Source of the DNA: Cryobacterium gelidum
Lineage (GTDB): Bacteria; Actinomycetota; Actinomycetes; Actinomycetales; Microbacteriaceae
DNA: 64,000 nt
NCBI RefSeq assembly: GCF_004403985.1
Contig: NZ_SOHL01000013.1
Coordinates: 310,001 to 374,000 of the forward strand
Reading direction: 5' to 3'
The notes under the pieces: model-generated
What the model saw: only the letters and a program-made list of their open reading frames with translations
The model's database searches: none
What the model was told of the DNA's origin: nothing
Translations under genes and position numbers: made by a program
In this document: positions 63,079-64,000 of the stretch, one piece after another
Position numbering within the stretch: the stretch's first letter is position 1
How the letters are laid out: every line of letters begins with the position of its first letter

Positions 63079-64000
63079 ATGACGTCACCCAGTTCCGCGC
63101 AGACTGACGGAGATCGTTCACCTGGCCACATCGGCCCCGCCATCGTCTGGTTTCGCGACGACCTGCGGGTTGCCGACCACCCGGCCCTGCACGCGGCCCT
63201 CGAGCATGAGCGCCCGATCGTGGCCATCTACATACTGGACGAGGAGTCGCCGGGGGTGCGCCCGCTCGGCGGCGCGGCTCGCTGGTGGCTGCACCAGAGT
63301 CTGCGATCGCTCACCGCATCGCTCGAAGCGCTCGGCGGCCGACTGATTTTGCGCCGCGGTGCCGCCGGCCCGATCATCGCGGACCTCGTTCGAGAAACGG
63401 ATGCCGCAGCCGTGTTCTGGAACCGCCGCTACGGCCTAGCCGAGCGCACGCTCGACACCGCGATCAAGCACGACCTGCGCGCCGGCGGCGTCGACGCCCA
63501 CAGCTACGCCGGTTCACTCCTGTTCGAACCCTGGACGATTCAAACCGGTCAGGGCGGCTCGTACTCGGTCTTCACGCCGTTTTGGCGTGCCTGCACCGCG
63601 GGCCCACCACCCCGTGCACCGTTCCCCGCGCCCTCTGCCATTCCCGGCTGGACGGGCGAGATCGCCTCCGACGAGGTCGATGGCTGGGGCCTCGAGCCGA
63701 GCGCGCCGGACTGGGCAGCCGGGTTGCGCGCCACCTGGGAGCCGGGCGAGGCATCCGCTCAAGCGGTGCTCGCCACTTTTCTGGCCGAGTCGCTGCCCCA
63801 CTACGCTCGCGATCGCGACGAACCGGCGCAAAACGCGACCTCGCATCTGTCTCCGCACCTGCGCTGGGGCGAGATCAGCCCACACCAGGTGTGGGCTGCC
63901 ACCCAGACAGCTCAGCGCGATCTAACGGGACCAGCCCTCACCAGCGCGACCCGGTTTCTCACGGAGATCGGCTGGCGCGAGTTCGCGTACCACGTGCTCT
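63079..64000 (+). CDS. Deoxyribodipyrimidine photolyase (3' truncated by window)
   Basis: The reading frame is open from ATG 63079 to the window end, giving the first 307 residues of a cryptochrome/photolyase-family protein. The N-terminal antenna domain begins IVWFRDDLRVADHPAL; the FAD domain is reached with LRWGEISPHQVW and TEIGWREFAYHVL. GAGGAGG precedes the ATG. Family members split UV-induced cyclobutane dimers using light. The region needed to confirm the tryptophan electron chain is outside the window. Confidence 0.93.
   Translation, partial: MTSPSSAQTDGDRSPGHIGPAIVWFRDDLRVADHPALHAALEHERPIVAIYILDEESPGVRPLGGAARWWLHQSLRSLTASLEALGGRLILRRGAAGPIIADLVRETDAAAVFWNRRYGLAERTLDTAIKHDLRAGGVDAHSYAGSLLFEPWTIQTGQGGSYSVFTPFWRACTAGPPPRAPFPAPSAIPGWTGEIASDEVDGWGLEPSAPDWAAGLRATWEPGEASAQAVLATFLAESLPHYARDRDEPAQNATSHLSPHLRWGEISPHQVWAATQTAQRDLTGPALTSATRFLTEIGWREFAYHVL

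Overview
This is a high-GC chromosomal stretch with actinobacterial features throughout: class Ib ribonucleotide reductase (nrdHIEF), multicopy LacI-type sugar operons, ABC sugar importers without their own ATPase, genes that look leaderless, and CFA-type lipid enzymes. Protein style and the abundant CGGATGC/GCATCCG heptamer suggest the family Microbacteriaceae, perhaps a Cryobacterium-like genus. That placement is inference. I see no insertion sequence, prophage, CRISPR array, rRNA or tRNA, and coding density is high.

Layout. 1-4.3 kb: partial butanediol-type dehydrogenase, MBL-fold hydrolase, a 50-residue basic protein, an MFS transporter and a universal stress protein. 4.4-7.1 kb: a translationally coupled FAD oxidase/CFA-type methyltransferase pair that looks like the 10-methyl branched fatty acid system (TmsA/TmsB; BfaA/BfaB). 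7.2-11.1 kb: nrdHIEF, with two NrdR-like boxes exactly 32 bp apart and DnaA-box-like sites upstream. 11.5-26 kb: an L-arabinose regulon with araBDA, two complete paralogous ChvE/GguAB-type importers in different gene orders, a shikimate-dehydrogenase-like gene between them, and a LacI-family repressor. Five TGTGA-N3/4-TCACA-like palindromes tie these units together. 26.1-30.5 kb: galTK diverging from a DeoR regulator and aldose epimerase. 30.5-36.5 kb: a LacI regulator, a CUT1 importer and an intracellular GH51 arabinofuranosidase, so arabino-oligosaccharides can feed the arabinose pathway next door.

36.5-42.7 kb: a transsulfuration pair (cystathionine gamma-synthase/lyase and cystathionine beta-synthase), a DUF3105-DUF305 membrane pair and an ABC exporter. 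42.8-49.8 kb: the most unusual locus. A single protein fuses a HAD phosphatase, a middle beta-rich segment and an endonuclease/exonuclease/phosphatase (EEP) domain. It is the last gene of a five-gene operon encoding a complete Fe/phosphonate/hexose-phosphate-type ABC importer, under a divergent GntR regulator with a perfect 12-bp inverted repeat in the control region. I infer an organophosphate (phosphodiester or phosphomonoester) uptake and breakdown system. 49.9-54.8 kb: an AglEFG-like alpha-glucoside importer and LacI regulator with two GGAACCGGTTCC palindromes.

54.9-64 kb: rplJ-rplL with an L10-type leader whose terminator and antiterminator can be drawn, an MFS exporter-MarR pair with a clear promoter/operator, a two-component system with OmpR-type direct repeats upstream, a stand-alone YqaJ-type nuclease, a quinone-oxidoreductase-like protein and the 5' part of a DNA photolyase cut by the window end.
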